In this document: positions 42,940 to 52,375 of the stretch, one piece after another
How the letters are laid out: the number at the start of each line of letters is the position of its first letter
Position numbering within the stretch: position 1 is the first letter of the stretch
NCBI GenBank assembly: GCA_013152475.1
Contig: JAADGH010000061.1
Coordinates: 29,635-93,634 of the forward strand
DNA length: 64,000 nucleotides
From: Planctomycetota bacterium
GTDB lineage: Bacteria; Planctomycetota; Brocadiia; JAADGH01
Reading direction: 5' to 3'
Made by a program: the position numbers and the translations under genes
Notes under the pieces: model-generated
What the model was told of the DNA's origin: nothing
What the model saw: only the letters and a program-made list of their open reading frames with translations
The model's database searches: none

Positions 42940-42963
42940 ACCCGCTTCGGAGTTGCACACATA

Positions 42964-44082
42964 ATGACGTCAAAAGAACGCATCCTCGCCGCCACGCTTC
43001 TGAAGGAACCGGATCGGGTGCCCGTGACGCCGGACACGTCGAACATGATCCCGTGCCGGCTGACGGGCAAGCCCTTCTGGGACATCTACCTCTACCAAAA
43101 TCCGCCGCTCTGGAAGGCCTACCTCCATTGCTGCAAGCACTTCGGGTTCGACGGCTGGCTGCCGAGCGCATCGGGGCACTGTTTCCGTCAACCGGGCGCG
43201 CCGCAGAACACAAAGATCGTTTTTCGCAATGACGAACGGATCATCACGCGAGCATTTCATGAGGAGAACGGCAAGAAGGTATGGGCCGATCGCGTCAACG
43301 TTTACTACCGGGACAACCCGCCCACCTCCGGGCTCCATGCCAGCAAGATCGGCCTGCCGGAGTCGCACGACACGTGGGAGGACATCGAGGGCGTCCGCGA
43401 GTGGCCGACCGGACGGGAGATGTTCGAGATGATTCGTGAGGAGATGGGCGATCACGGCGTCGTCGGCGGGGCCGTCGGCCTGCCCAGCCTCGGCAAAGAG
43501 CCGGAGGGGGTTTACGAGTATTACGACCACCCCGAACGCGTGAAGAAACGTCTGGCGCAGCAGGAGGAAAGCATCATCGAACAGGCGAGGCGAGTTCTCG
43601 ATCTCAAGCCCGACGTCCTCATGGTTGGCGTGTCGGGCTATGTTACCCTCCACGGCCCGAAGCTGATGCGCGAGCTCGGGCTCAGCACGCTCCAGCGCGT
43701 GACGGCCCTGGCGAAGGAGCGCGGCACGCCGACGCACCTGCACTGCTGCGGGCACGAACGGGCCCTGGTGGAGATGGCTGCGAACGAGACGGACCTGAAC
43801 CTGATCAACCCGCTGGAGAGGCCGCCCATGGGCGACTGCGATCTGGCGGAGATCAAGAGGACCTTCGGCAGAAAGATCGCCCTCATGGGCAACCTGCACA
43901 CCACTGAGGTCATGCTCCACGGTACGCCGGACACCGTCCGGGAGGAGGCGAAGTGGTGCATCGATGTGGCGGCCGAGGGAGGGGGGTTTATCCTCTCCAC
44001 CGGTGACCAGTGCGGACGCGACACGCCCGACGAAAACATACGCGCTCTGGTGGAGATGGCGCGGGATTACGGGAAGTACTGA
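42964..44082 (+). CDS. UroD-superfamily corrinoid methyltransferase-like protein
   Basis: A 372-aa cytoplasmic protein with GGAG 11 nt before ATG. It opens MTSKERILAATLLKEPDRVP, typical of the HemE/MtaA/MtbA superfamily. The zinc site of methylcobamide:CoM methyltransferases is present: H260-C-C262 in THLHCCGHE and C350 in GDQCGRDTPDENIRAL. That points to alkyl transfer rather than uroporphyrinogen decarboxylation, whose active-site Asp/Arg pattern is not seen. It is co-oriented and 24 nt from the secreted glycosidase gene, so it may handle a methylated sugar or an aglycone released from the glycan (inference). No corrinoid protein gene is visible nearby. Confidence 0.8.
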   Translation: MTSKERILAATLLKEPDRVPVTPDTSNMIPCRLTGKPFWDIYLYQNPPLWKAYLHCCKHFGFDGWLPSASGHCFRQPGAPQNTKIVFRNDERIITRAFHEENGKKVWADRVNVYYRDNPPTSGLHASKIGLPESHDTWEDIEGVREWPTGREMFEMIREEMGDHGVVGGAVGLPSLGKEPEGVYEYYDHPERVKKRLAQQEESIIEQARRVLDLKPDVLMVGVSGYVTLHGPKLMRELGLSTLQRVTALAKERGTPTHLHCCGHERALVEMAANETDLNLINPLERPPMGDCDLAEIKRTFGRKIALMGNLHTTEVMLHGTPDTVREEAKWCIDVAAEGGGFILSTGDQCGRDTPDENIRALVEMARDYGKY

Positions 44083-44086
44083 GGCC

Positions 44087-44416
44087 CTACTTGGGCAAAA
44101 AATAGTATCCGCATTTCGTACCCGGTGCGATGATGTCGCGGTCGGCCAGGTCGGCCTCGTCGATGGGGAAGATGCGGCAGTTCTTGTACTTCACCTTGTG
44201 CTTTGCGCACGCGGGCACGCCGTTGATCTCGTCCAGGTGCCCACACTCGATCATCAGTTTGCAGCAGGCCCCGCACCGAAGGCACTCGCCCCGGCGCCGG
44301 GCATGGCTGCGCGTGATGTAGTCCTGATTGAAGACGCCGTAATAGAATCGGCGCGCCTTCCCCCAGGCGTGGGTCAGCTTCTGCTTGGCGGTCAGTTGTG
44401 GCATTGACTTGCTCAT
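44087..44416 (-). CDS. YkgJ-like Zn/Fe-chelating cysteine-cluster protein
   Basis: A 109-aa protein with CLRCGACCKLMIECGHLDE (CxxCxxCC then C), later CAKHKVKYKNCRIFP and a final KCGYYFLPK: eight cysteines matching the PF03692 cluster pattern. A second in-frame Met lies at 44404. It probably binds zinc or an Fe-S cluster; physiological role unknown. Convergent with the UroD-like gene and divergent from the heparinase-type lipoprotein gene. Confidence 0.82.
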   Translation of the reverse strand: MSKSMPQLTAKQKLTHAWGKARRFYYGVFNQDYITRSHARRRGECLRCGACCKLMIECGHLDEINGVPACAKHKVKYKNCRIFPIDEADLADRDIIAPGTKCGYYFLPK

Positions 44417-44492
44417 GGCTATGACCTATCATCGTAACACAATTGGGTGTGATTTTCCACTGCGATATGGCCTCGCCACGAGAGGATTCGAC

Positions 44493-47400
44493 ATGCGGAT
44501 TCACTGTCTCGTTTTTGCCGTCATCCTTTGCTCTCTCGCCTCCTGCCAGGAGGAAGTACTCCTTCCTATTCCTCCCCCGAAGGAAATCAAGCCGCTGGAG
44601 ACGCTGCCGGTGACGACCTTCGAAAACATCAAGGAGTGGCCCGGCTTCGAGAAAGACACCGAGCACGTCAAGATCGGTCCCGTCGCCGCGAAGTGGTCGA
44701 ACATGGTCAAGACCCCGGGTGTGTCGTCCGACAATATCCCGCACGACTGGAGCAAGTTCAATCACCTGCGCGTGTGGGTCTATTCAGCGAAGGCTGTGCC
44801 GACGGCGTTCATGATCATCGCCCGGTCGGAAAACCCGAAGACGAAAGGCCCGGATTACTACGGCTTCCGCGTCGGCCTGAACTACCAGGGGTGGAAGGAG
44901 CACAAGTTCCTGCTCTCTTCCCGTGGCAAGCCGCGCGGCGGCGTGCGGAGTCCCTTGGGACTGGACCAGATTCAGCAACTGACCTTCACCGCTTCGGGCT
45001 GGGACAACACTCCCCGCCCCGAGGCGCTGGTCTATATCGACGGCCTTCGGCTCACGGTCGAGCCGGAACCGCAAGGCCCGGTCACGAGTGACGCCGAGTT
45101 CTTTAACGCCCTCGACTTGAACCGGCCCGGGATGGAGAAGGTGAAGGAGGCATGCAAGGAGCGTGACATCGAGAAGGCCAAGTCCGAGCTCTTGAACTAT
45201 ATGCGCGCTCGCACGAAGCCGAAGTGGTACTTCGACTGGCGCGATCGCCCGACGGACATCCGGCCCGTCAAGGGCGGCAGCGACGGATGGGACTACTACA
45301 CGAAGGAAATCGTCATCGACTGGAAGGGGTGGAGGCACTTCGTCCTGAAGAAATCCGACCTGGGTGTAGCACGGAAACCGATCGGATGGAACCGGATCAA
45401 CTATGTTCGTTTCAGCGCCACTGGCTTCCATCACACACCGAACCCGAAGACGACGCTGGTCTTCGATGATGTCAAGCTCACCGGACCTGAACCCGTGACC
45501 ATTGGCAGTTTCGAGACGGAGAAGGACTTCGAGCTGTGGTCCGGGCTGAAGCCGGAAGAGAAGATCGTGAAGGAGGGCAAAGGGGCCGGCCGGTGGGAAA
45601 ACATGCCCCTGACCACATCGGTGGCGATCCGCCGGATGCCCCACGACTGGTCGAAGGTCGAGGCGCTGGAGTTTTGGGTCTACGCGAACGAGGCGACCGG
45701 CGCGAAGATACAGCTCATTCTTGACTCCGACCAGCCGAACACAAAGCGCGTGGATAAGACGGTGATGAAGCACCGCATCACCCTCATTTCCAAGACCTAC
45801 CCGAAGGACTTCCCGCTTGGCGACGACATTAACTGGCGCACCAACCCGAAGAAGCCCGACGATCCCGACTACACCCCGGAGTGGACCTACGACCTGAACC
45901 GCTTCGGCATGTGGCGGCGCCTCGGCAGCGCCTACTGGGCCACGGGCGACGAGAAGTACGCGAAGGAGTGGATGGCCCAGCTCATGGACTGGGTGAAGGA
46001 TGAACCCGTGCCCTACGACGCATCCTGCGGACGGCCAAGCACGTGGCGGACCATCGAGTGCGGTATCCGCATGGGCGGCATTTGGATGGAGACCTACTAC
46101 CGCTTCCTCGGGTCGCCGTCGCTCACCCCCGAGGTGCACACCACCTTTCTCAAGTCCATTCTCGAACACGGTCGTCGACTGGCCATCATCGAGAAGAAAT
46201 ACTCCGAACGCAGCGGCAACTGGGTCATCATCGAGAACTCCGGCCTCGTGACGGCGGCGGTCATGTTCCCCGAGTTCAAGGAATCGAAGCAGTGGCTCAA
46301 GCAGGCCTTTGGGCGGCTGGACCGAGAGTTTGGTCGGCAGGTCTATCCCGACGGCTGCCAGAAGGAGCTGACCACCGGCTACCATCAAGTGTGTATCCGC
46401 TGCTTCCGCGCCGCTACGCAAATCGCGGAGCACAACCACGTCCCGATCCCGTCGGACTACATGAAAAAGCTGGAAAAGCTCTACGAATACGATTTGTGGG
46501 TGATGATGCCGGACGGCCGGACGCCGCCGCTGAACGACGGGGGGCGGGGCAGCGTGCGGCGGTACCTTGCCGACGCAGCGGAGATCTTCCACCGGGCGGA
46601 CTTCGAATGGGCGGCCACGAACGGTGCAAGGGGAACGAAGCCCGACCACGATTCCCACGCCTTCCCCTACGGCGGCCAGTTTGTGATGCGGAGCGGGTGG
46701 GGGATGGACGACCGCTACCTGATCCTCGACGCCGGGCCCTTCGGCATCGGCCATCAGCACGAGGACAACCTGAGCATCTATGCCTGGGCCTACGGTCGCG
46801 TGCTCCTCACCGAGCCGGGGAACTACATGTATGACCGGTCCAAGTGGCGAAAGTTCGTCCTCTCCACCGCCGCCCACAACACCCTTGTCGATGGTCAAGG
46901 GCAGCACCGGAGGGGACTGAAGGAGACCTATGCCGTCGAGAAGCCGCTGCCGAATAAGTGGTTCACCGGCGAGCAGCTCGACTATGCCACGGGGAAGTAT
47001 GACTGGGGCTACGGTCCGAAACGGGATACGTCTGTCGCCCACGAGCGGAAGGTGGTCTTCGTCAAGGCGGACTACTGGGTAGTCTTCGACCGGCTGGTCG
47101 GCAAGGGGAAACACACGTTCGAGTCGCTGTTCCACCTGGATGCGGAAGACGCCGCCATCGATTCGAAGATGAAATCTGTCCGGACAACGGAGAGAGACAG
47201 GGCCAACATCCTTATTGTCCCGCTGGCAACGAAGAATCTTAGCGTCACAATTGTGAAAGGCCGGAAAGACCCGGTGCAGGGGTGGATCCCGTCAAAGAAG
47301 CGACCCATCCCCACGGCAATCTACAAGAAGGAAGCATCGTGCCCCACGACATTCGCGTATGTCCTATATCCGTATCGGGGCGGCACGGAGGCCAAGGTGA

Positions 47401-47669
47401 AGGTGAGCTCAATCCCTGTGAGGCGCGACGGGAAGGCGCTGCCCGCCGATCAGGCGCAGGCGCTGAAGATCGAGATCCATGGCAAAGGGACGGACATCCT
47501 TTACCTGAGCCACGCGGCCCCTGCCCCCACGCGTTTCGGCGACTGCGAGACGGATGCCGAGGTCGCGTGCGTCCGACTGAATGCCGAGGGGGAAGTCGCG
47601 AACTCGGCCATCATCAATGGGACGCTCCTGAAGCGGGAGGATAAACTGCTGATCTCGAAAAAACGATAG
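44493..47669 (+). CDS. Heparinase II/III-type polysaccharide lyase lipoprotein
   Basis: A 1058-aa protein. ATG 44493 has GAGAGGA upstream and starts a lipoprotein signal (CSLASC). Residues ~35-200 and ~340-430 are carbohydrate-binding-like modules (KWSNMVKTPGVSSDNIPHDW; RWENMPLTTSVAIRRMPHDW) that resemble each other. A helical toroid (~470-690) contains WRTIECGIRMGGIWMETYYR, GNWVIIENSGLV and CQKELTTGYHQ. The C-terminal beta-sandwich (~700-1058) has FGIGHQHEDNLSIYAWAYGR and STAAHNTLVDGQGQHRRG, the heparinase_II_III hallmark with His/Tyr residues used for beta-elimination. It is probably surface-anchored and cleaves uronic-acid-containing glycan. Confidence 0.83.
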   Translation: MRIHCLVFAVILCSLASCQEEVLLPIPPPKEIKPLETLPVTTFENIKEWPGFEKDTEHVKIGPVAAKWSNMVKTPGVSSDNIPHDWSKFNHLRVWVYSAKAVPTAFMIIARSENPKTKGPDYYGFRVGLNYQGWKEHKFLLSSRGKPRGGVRSPLGLDQIQQLTFTASGWDNTPRPEALVYIDGLRLTVEPEPQGPVTSDAEFFNALDLNRPGMEKVKEACKERDIEKAKSELLNYMRARTKPKWYFDWRDRPTDIRPVKGGSDGWDYYTKEIVIDWKGWRHFVLKKSDLGVARKPIGWNRINYVRFSATGFHHTPNPKTTLVFDDVKLTGPEPVTIGSFETEKDFELWSGLKPEEKIVKEGKGAGRWENMPLTTSVAIRRMPHDWSKVEALEFWVYANEATGAKIQLILDSDQPNTKRVDKTVMKHRITLISKTYPKDFPLGDDINWRTNPKKPDDPDYTPEWTYDLNRFGMWRRLGSAYWATGDEKYAKEWMAQLMDWVKDEPVPYDASCGRPSTWRTIECGIRMGGIWMETYYRFLGSPSLTPEVHTTFLKSILEHGRRLAIIEKKYSERSGNWVIIENSGLVTAAVMFPEFKESKQWLKQAFGRLDREFGRQVYPDGCQKELTTGYHQVCIRCFRAATQIAEHNHVPIPSDYMKKLEKLYEYDLWVMMPDGRTPPLNDGGRGSVRRYLADAAEIFHRADFEWAATNGARGTKPDHDSHAFPYGGQFVMRSGWGMDDRYLILDAGPFGIGHQHEDNLSIYAWAYGRVLLTEPGNYMYDRSKWRKFVLSTAAHNTLVDGQGQHRRGLKETYAVEKPLPNKWFTGEQLDYATGKYDWGYGPKRDTSVAHERKVVFVKADYWVVFDRLVGKGKHTFESLFHLDAEDAAIDSKMKSVRTTERDRANILIVPLATKNLSVTIVKGRKDPVQGWIPSKKRPIPTAIYKKEASCPTTFAYVLYPYRGGTEAKVKVSSIPVRRDGKALPADQAQALKIEIHGKGTDILYLSHAAPAPTRFGDCETDAEVACVRLNAEGEVANSAIINGTLLKREDKLLISKKR

Positions 47670-47691
47670 TTCTGCGGATCCAACCCCGGCT

Positions 47692-48950
47692 TCAGTCCAC
47701 TTTCACAACCACCATCGTCAGGTCGTCGCGCTGGGCGGCCTCGCCGCAGAACTCCAGCACGGCGCTGTGCACGCACTCGATGATTTCCCGGGCGGGGCGG
47801 TCCCTCTCCCGCGTGACCACGTCACGGAGCCGATCATGCCCGAACTTCTCGTGTTCCGGGTCCATTGCCTCGAGGATGCCATCGGTCAGGAGCAGAAGCA
47901 TGTCTCCCGACGAAAGGGAAATCGGATTGCTTCGGGAAAGGGGGTTCCCGGCACGATGCCGAGGGGACAGCCGGTGTTCGGCGCCTCGCAGAACTCCTCC
48001 GACCCTCTCCGCATGATGACAGCGGGTTCGTGTCCTGCGGACGTAAAGTTCACCGTCTTGTTTTTTGGGTCGAGGACACCGTAGAAGAGCGTCATGAACC
48101 GGCCCTCGCCCATGTCGTCCACAAGGAAGTCGTTGAGCTGAGCCAGTATCGCGGCAAGGGGGATGTTTCCGGCAATGAGGGCGCGCAGAAACGCTCGCGC
48201 CGTGCTCATGAGCAGCGCCGGCCCGACACCGTGGCTGGAAACGTCCCCCACCGCGATGCCTAAGCGTCCATCGTCCATCTCGATGAAATCATAGTAGTCG
48301 CCGCCGGTCTCGTCGCAGGAGAGGGTCCAGCCGGCGATATCGAAGCCGTTTATGCTTGGATTGTGATCCGGCAGAAGTCCCTGCTGTATCTGGCGGGCGA
48401 TCTGGAGGGAATGCTGGATTTGCTTCTTTTCGACGTAGTGCCGAACAAGCCGATTGTTGTCGAGCGCGACCGCAGCCAGCGAACCGAGCGCATCCAAGAG
48501 CGACTCGTCATAGTCGGCGAAGACGCCCTCACGTTTGTTGATGACCTGGAGTACGCCGACGATTGTCCCGTCGTGCGTGAACAGTGGGAGGCAGAGAACG
48601 CTCCTTGTCCGATAGCCCGTCTTCTTGTCCCATTCCTGATCGAAGTGTGGGCACCTGTAAGCGTCTTCAACGTTCAGGGGTTTGCGTGTCTTGGCCACAT
48701 GGCCTGCGATTCCCTCGCCAATCGGCACACGGATTTGCTTGTCCTGCAGGCCCTCGGCGATCCATGTGAAAAGCTCCTGATTTCCTTCATCAACAAGATA
48801 GAGAGAACTTCGGTCTGCGCCCATGACCTTCGTTGTCTCGCTGACGATAAGGTCCATCAGCGCACGGAGATCCTTTTCCGCCATCATCGCCCGGGCGATG
48901 TCGAGAACCGCGCCCAGATCATTCAGCTTCTTTTCAATGTCATTTGCCAT
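47692..48950 (-). pseudogene. GAF-SpoIIE (RsbU-like) protein phosphatase interrupted by a frameshift
   Basis: N-terminal MANDIEKKLNDLGAVLDIAR, GAF domain (~25-170: ADRSSLYLVDEGN, RSVLCLPLFTHDGTIVGVLQ), then a PP2C/SpoIIE domain (~195 on): QIARQIQQGLLP, GDYYDFIEMDDGR, GDVSSHGVGPALLMSTARAF, TSAGHEPAVI. After EAIRFPF the frame shifts to RRETCFCS and stops (~47886). The other frame supplies SSGDMLLLLTDGILEAM and RDDLTMVVVKVD, ending at 47692. One missing base in the T-run at 47913-47915 would restore a ~419-aa intact enzyme, so it may be a sequencing error. Role: phosphatase in partner switching. Last gene of the mla operon (7 nt after mlaD). Confidence 0.82.
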
Positions 48951-48957
48951 GTCGAGT

Positions 48958-50007
48958 TCATTTCGGGAAGATCAGCCAGCCGCGCTCTTCTGGCTCTTCC
49001 TTTTGCTTATCCTCCGACGATTCCTTATCGTCTTCGATCTTCTTGCGGAATAGGTTGATCGTGATGCCGTCCTCCTGGAAGAATTTCCGGATGGTCCTCC
49101 CATCTAACGCGTCGAGTTTCACGAGGAGCCGGTTGGTCTCGTCGAGGGTCTTCTCGAACTTCAGGCTCAACCTGGACAGGTTGTCCATGGTCTTCGGCAG
49201 TTTATCCGTGGCCTCTGACAGGTTCTTCAGCACATGGTTCAGGTTTGTCGCGATCTCATCCGAGTGCTGGGCGACCACCGCGGTGGATTTGTCCAGGTTC
49301 TTGACGATGCTGTCAATATGTCCTTCGTTTCGTTTCAGCACCTTGCTTGCATTTCCCGCCAGGCCGCGGACCTCGGCAAGGGTGTCCTTCATGCCCTGTT
49401 TGTTTTCCGCGAGAATCTCTTTCAGGTCCTTCGTCACGTCGCGCAGGTTCCGCAGCGCCGGGGGAATGCTCTCCTTGCTCTCGGCGGCGATCTCGCTCAG
49501 CGAGGCCGTCAGCTTGGCCAGATTGTCGAACAGGTTCCCCGTCTTCGGGTCGTTCCTCTCCAGCCGCTTGACCACAGCGTCGAGCCGGTTCACCAGCTGG
49601 TCGAATTCCGTTTGGATAAAGGTGTATTTGATCGTGTCGCCCGACTCGATCAGGGGCGCATCTCTGGCCCCGGGAATGATCTCCAGGAACTTCTCCCCCA
49701 GCAGGCTCTTCATCCGGATCGTCGCGCGTGCGTCCTTGCGCACCTTGGCGTCGGGGTGCAGCATCATCGTCACCCGCGCCTTGTCATGCTCGACGGAAAG
49801 ACCGGACACCGTCCCGACCCGGACGCCCGCCACCATCACGGCCGCGTCCTTCACCAAGCCCGAGGCGTCGTCGAAAACCGCGTCCACCTTGATGTCTTCG
49901 CCGACACTGAACCGCCCCACCTTCAACGACAGGTAGGCGAAGACGGCGAGCATAAGGATGATGAACGCGCCCAGCCGGGCTTCGTTAATGTGCTTTCTCT
50001 TGGCCAT
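48958..50007 (-). CDS. mlaD: MCE-domain lipid-transport protein (MlaD-like)
   Basis: A 349-aa protein. N-terminal transmembrane segment (LGAFIILMLAVFAYLSLKVG), MCE domain (~38-120: VDAVFDDASGLVKDAAVMVAGVRVG, ATIRMKSLLGEKFLEI), then a ~190-residue coiled coil (LVNRLDAVVKRLERND, IVKNLDKSTAVVAQHSDEI) and an acidic Lys/Glu tail (ESSEDKQKEEPEERGW). The coiled coil is longer than in E. coli MlaD and fits the PqiB/Mce type spanning part of the periplasm. It lies 29 nt after mlaF, so it is the periplasmic subunit of the MlaEEFD complex. Confidence 0.9.
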   Translation of the reverse strand: MAKRKHINEARLGAFIILMLAVFAYLSLKVGRFSVGEDIKVDAVFDDASGLVKDAAVMVAGVRVGTVSGLSVEHDKARVTMMLHPDAKVRKDARATIRMKSLLGEKFLEIIPGARDAPLIESGDTIKYTFIQTEFDQLVNRLDAVVKRLERNDPKTGNLFDNLAKLTASLSEIAAESKESIPPALRNLRDVTKDLKEILAENKQGMKDTLAEVRGLAGNASKVLKRNEGHIDSIVKNLDKSTAVVAQHSDEIATNLNHVLKNLSEATDKLPKTMDNLSRLSLKFEKTLDETNRLLVKLDALDGRTIRKFFQEDGITINLFRKKIEDDKESSEDKQKEEPEERGWLIFPK

Positions 50008-50036
50008 GATGTCTCTTTATACCGATTTCTCCCCGA

Positions 50037-50783
50037 CTATACAACCTTTATCGGCCCCTCGGCCTTTCGCGCGAAGAACTGCCGGAGGATCGGGTTGGCC
50101 GAGCCCTGAATCTCGTCTCGTGGACCGTATTCGATCAGCTTGCCGCCGTACAACACCCCCACATTGTGTGCGATCGAAAACGTGCTGGGAATGTCGTGGC
50201 TGATGACCACAAACGTAATGCCGAGTTGCTCCTGTGTCTCGGAGATCAGGTTATCCACTGTGGCCGCGATCACCGGATCGAGACCCGTCGTCGGCTCATC
50301 GAAGAAGACAATCTCCGGATCGAGCGCCAGCGCCCGGGCAAGCCCCACCCGTTTCCGCATCCCGCCGCTGAGCTCCGACGGCATCATCTCCTCGGTTCCC
50401 GGCATGCCCACCTGCCGCAGCTTCTCCGCCACGATCTCCGCGATCTCGGCCTCGCGCTTCTCCGTGTGGTGTCGAAGGGGAAAGGCCACGTTGTCCGCCA
50501 CCGTCATCGAGTCGAACAGCGCTCCGTCCTGAAACAACATGCCGAACTTTTTCCGCAGCTCGTACAGCTCGGCCTCGCTCAGCTCTGCCAGGTCTTTGCC
50601 GTCGACAACCACCTTGCCCTCATCGGGATAGAGCAGGCCGACCATATGTTTCATAAGCACGCTCTTGCCCACGCCACTCTGGCCGACGAAGACGGTGGTC
50701 TTGTCACGCTCGACATGACACGTAATGTGGTCGAGCACCAGATGCTCGCCGAAAGATTTGCAGAGGTCTTCGACGTAGATCAT
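50037..50783 (-). CDS. mlaF: Lipid-transport ABC ATPase (MlaF-like)
   Basis: A 248-aa ABC ATPase. Start ATG 50783 overlaps the stop of the permease gene by ATGA. Walker A GQSGVGKSVLMKH (~34), Q-loop FQDGALFDSMTVADN, signature LSGGMRKRVGLARAL (~138), Walker B IVFFDEPTTGLDP, H-loop VISHD. The LSGGM signature and the FQDGALF block are typical of MlaF/Mkl. It powers lipid movement through the two MlaE-like permeases. Confidence 0.95.
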   Translation of the reverse strand: MIYVEDLCKSFGEHLVLDHITCHVERDKTTVFVGQSGVGKSVLMKHMVGLLYPDEGKVVVDGKDLAELSEAELYELRKKFGMLFQDGALFDSMTVADNVAFPLRHHTEKREAEIAEIVAEKLRQVGMPGTEEMMPSELSGGMRKRVGLARALALDPEIVFFDEPTTGLDPVIAATVDNLISETQEQLGITFVVISHDIPSTFSIAHNVGVLYGGKLIEYGPRDEIQGSANPILRQFFARKAEGPIKVV

Positions 50784-51553
50784 CCGTACATCCACTCCGT
50801 CAGGATATAGTTCGACACGGTCGCGAGTATGCAACTCACCACGACCGCGCGATTGGTCGCCCGCCCGACGCCCTTGGCGCCCTCGGTGGCGTGGAACCCG
50901 TAGTAGCAGCTCACCACCGCGAGGATGAACCCGAGCACGACGCCTTTGGCCATGCCCTTCCAAAGGTCCAGCCAGTGCACGTACTGCAGCACATTCTCCG
51001 TGTACAGGCCGGGATTCACGCCGAGCTGGTACACCGCCACGACGTACCCCGAGAGGAGAGCGAAGAAATTGCTGAGCGTCACCAGCAGAGGCACGGCGAT
51101 CAGCGACGCGATCATGCGCGGAACGATCAGCAGCCAGAACGGATTCACGCCCATGACCTCGATCGCGTCGATCTGCTGCCTCACCCGCATGGTCCCCAGC
51201 TTCGCCGCCATGTCCGTACCCGCCTTGGCCGCCACCATCACGGCGGTGATCATCGGCGACATCTCGCGCACCATCGACAAGGCCACGAAAATGCCCACCA
51301 GGTTCTGCCCGCCGAACTGCCTGAAGATGCAGTAGCCCTGCAGCGTGATGTTCATTCCCACGAACACAGCCACGCAGATCACGACCAATGCCGATCCTGC
51401 CCCAATAGTCGCCATGGCCTCCAAGAGCGCTTCGCGGCTCGGCAGCGACGTCGCCATGCACCGGATCGCGCGCCCGAGAAACACGCTCAGCCGCCCCACC
51501 TCGGCGGCCATCGTGGTCGCTTGCCTGCCGGTTGTCTCGAAGATCGCGCGCAT
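50780..51553 (-). CDS. mlaE: MlaE-family permease, second copy
   Basis: A 257-aa membrane protein with the MlaE signatures FVGMNITLQGYCIFRQFG, MVREMSPMITAVMVAAKAGT, LGTMRVRQQIDAIEVMGVNP, and VSCYYGFHATEGAKGVGRAT. About five to six transmembrane helices. N-terminal extension of ~30 residues before the first helix. Overlaps mlaF (4 bp). Its neighbour is another MlaE-family gene only 6 nt upstream, so the transporter core is probably a heterodimer. Confidence 0.92.
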   Translation of the reverse strand: MRAIFETTGRQATTMAAEVGRLSVFLGRAIRCMATSLPSREALLEAMATIGAGSALVVICVAVFVGMNITLQGYCIFRQFGGQNLVGIFVALSMVREMSPMITAVMVAAKAGTDMAAKLGTMRVRQQIDAIEVMGVNPFWLLIVPRMIASLIAVPLLVTLSNFFALLSGYVVAVYQLGVNPGLYTENVLQYVHWLDLWKGMAKGVVLGFILAVVSCYYGFHATEGAKGVGRATNRAVVVSCILATVSNYILTEWMYG

Positions 51554-51559
51554 GGCGTC

Positions 51560-52306
51560 TCAGCTCATTCCGAGAAAGGCCGATGTCAAGATGTAGTTCG
51601 CCACAAGAATGCAAAGGATCGAGTACACGACCGACCGATTCGCCGCCCGCCCCACGCCCGCTGCACCGCCCGAAGCGTGGAACCCGTAGTAACAACTGAG
51701 CAGGGAGATGATGAACCCGAACACGCCCGCCTTCACGATCCCCTGCGCCAAATCCACCGGCCGGAGGAAGTTGTAGAGGTTTGCCATGAAAATGCCGTGG
51801 CTCACCCCGCGCAGATTCACGGCAATCACATAGCCGCCGAACACGCCCGTCACAAACCCCACCACGTTCAGCACCGGCGTCATAAGCGTCCCCGCAATGA
51901 TCCGGGGGACAATGAGGTACTTGAACGGGTTCACCGCCATGACCTCCTGCGCGTCAATCTCCGCCTTGACGCGCATCGTGCCCAGTTCCGCCGCCATGGA
52001 GCTGCCCGCCTGGGCCGCCACCATGAGCGAGGCGATGCCGGGGGAGAGTTCACGAAAAACCGACGCGGCAACGAGGCTGCTGATCAGAGGCTCTGCGCCG
52101 AAGATCTTCAGAATCAGCAGGCCCTGCAGGGACACCACCGCGCCGAGCGGCGCCAATACGGCAATAACGGGGATTAAACAGCGGAAGCAGAGGCTGTCCA
52201 TCTGCTCCACCGTCTGGCGCCAGAAGAACGGCGGGGAGAGAGAATGCCGGAACGCTCGGATACCGAAACCGCCCACACGTCCAACGGCCTTGACGAAATC
52301 GAGCAC
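51560..52306 (-). CDS. mlaE: MlaE-family permease, first copy
   Basis: A 248-aa membrane protein read from GTG 52306, with GGAGG seven bases upstream. MlaE features: LAPLGAVVSLQGLLILKIFG, VFRELSPGIASLMVAAQAGS, LGTMRVKAEIDAQEVMAVNP, LSCYYGFHASGGAAGVGRAA. The REL(S) region and the DAQEVMAVNP loop parallel those of the second copy (DAIEVMGVNP), so the two are paralogues from duplication. First gene of the mla operon. No clear promoter was found in the 69 bp between it and xylB, so it may rely on read-through. Confidence 0.92.
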   Translation of the reverse strand: MLDFVKAVGRVGGFGIRAFRHSLSPPFFWRQTVEQMDSLCFRCLIPVIAVLAPLGAVVSLQGLLILKIFGAEPLISSLVAASVFRELSPGIASLMVAAQAGSSMAAELGTMRVKAEIDAQEVMAVNPFKYLIVPRIIAGTLMTPVLNVVGFVTGVFGGYVIAVNLRGVSHGIFMANLYNFLRPVDLAQGIVKAGVFGFIISLLSCYYGFHASGGAAGVGRAANRSVVYSILCILVANYILTSAFLGMS

Positions 52307-52375
52307 CAGATTTCCTCCAGCCCGTCGACGCTGCGGACGGGTAACGAGCGGGGGGTCATGAGGGCAGCCGAGATC

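Noticed and set aside
40612..42960. 782-codon minus-strand open frame
   Set aside because: Antisense to the DUF6259-like gene, which has signal peptide, ribosome site and barrel motifs.
44784..47135. 783-codon minus-strand open frame
   Set aside because: Antisense to the heparinase-type lipoprotein; no motif, shadow composition.
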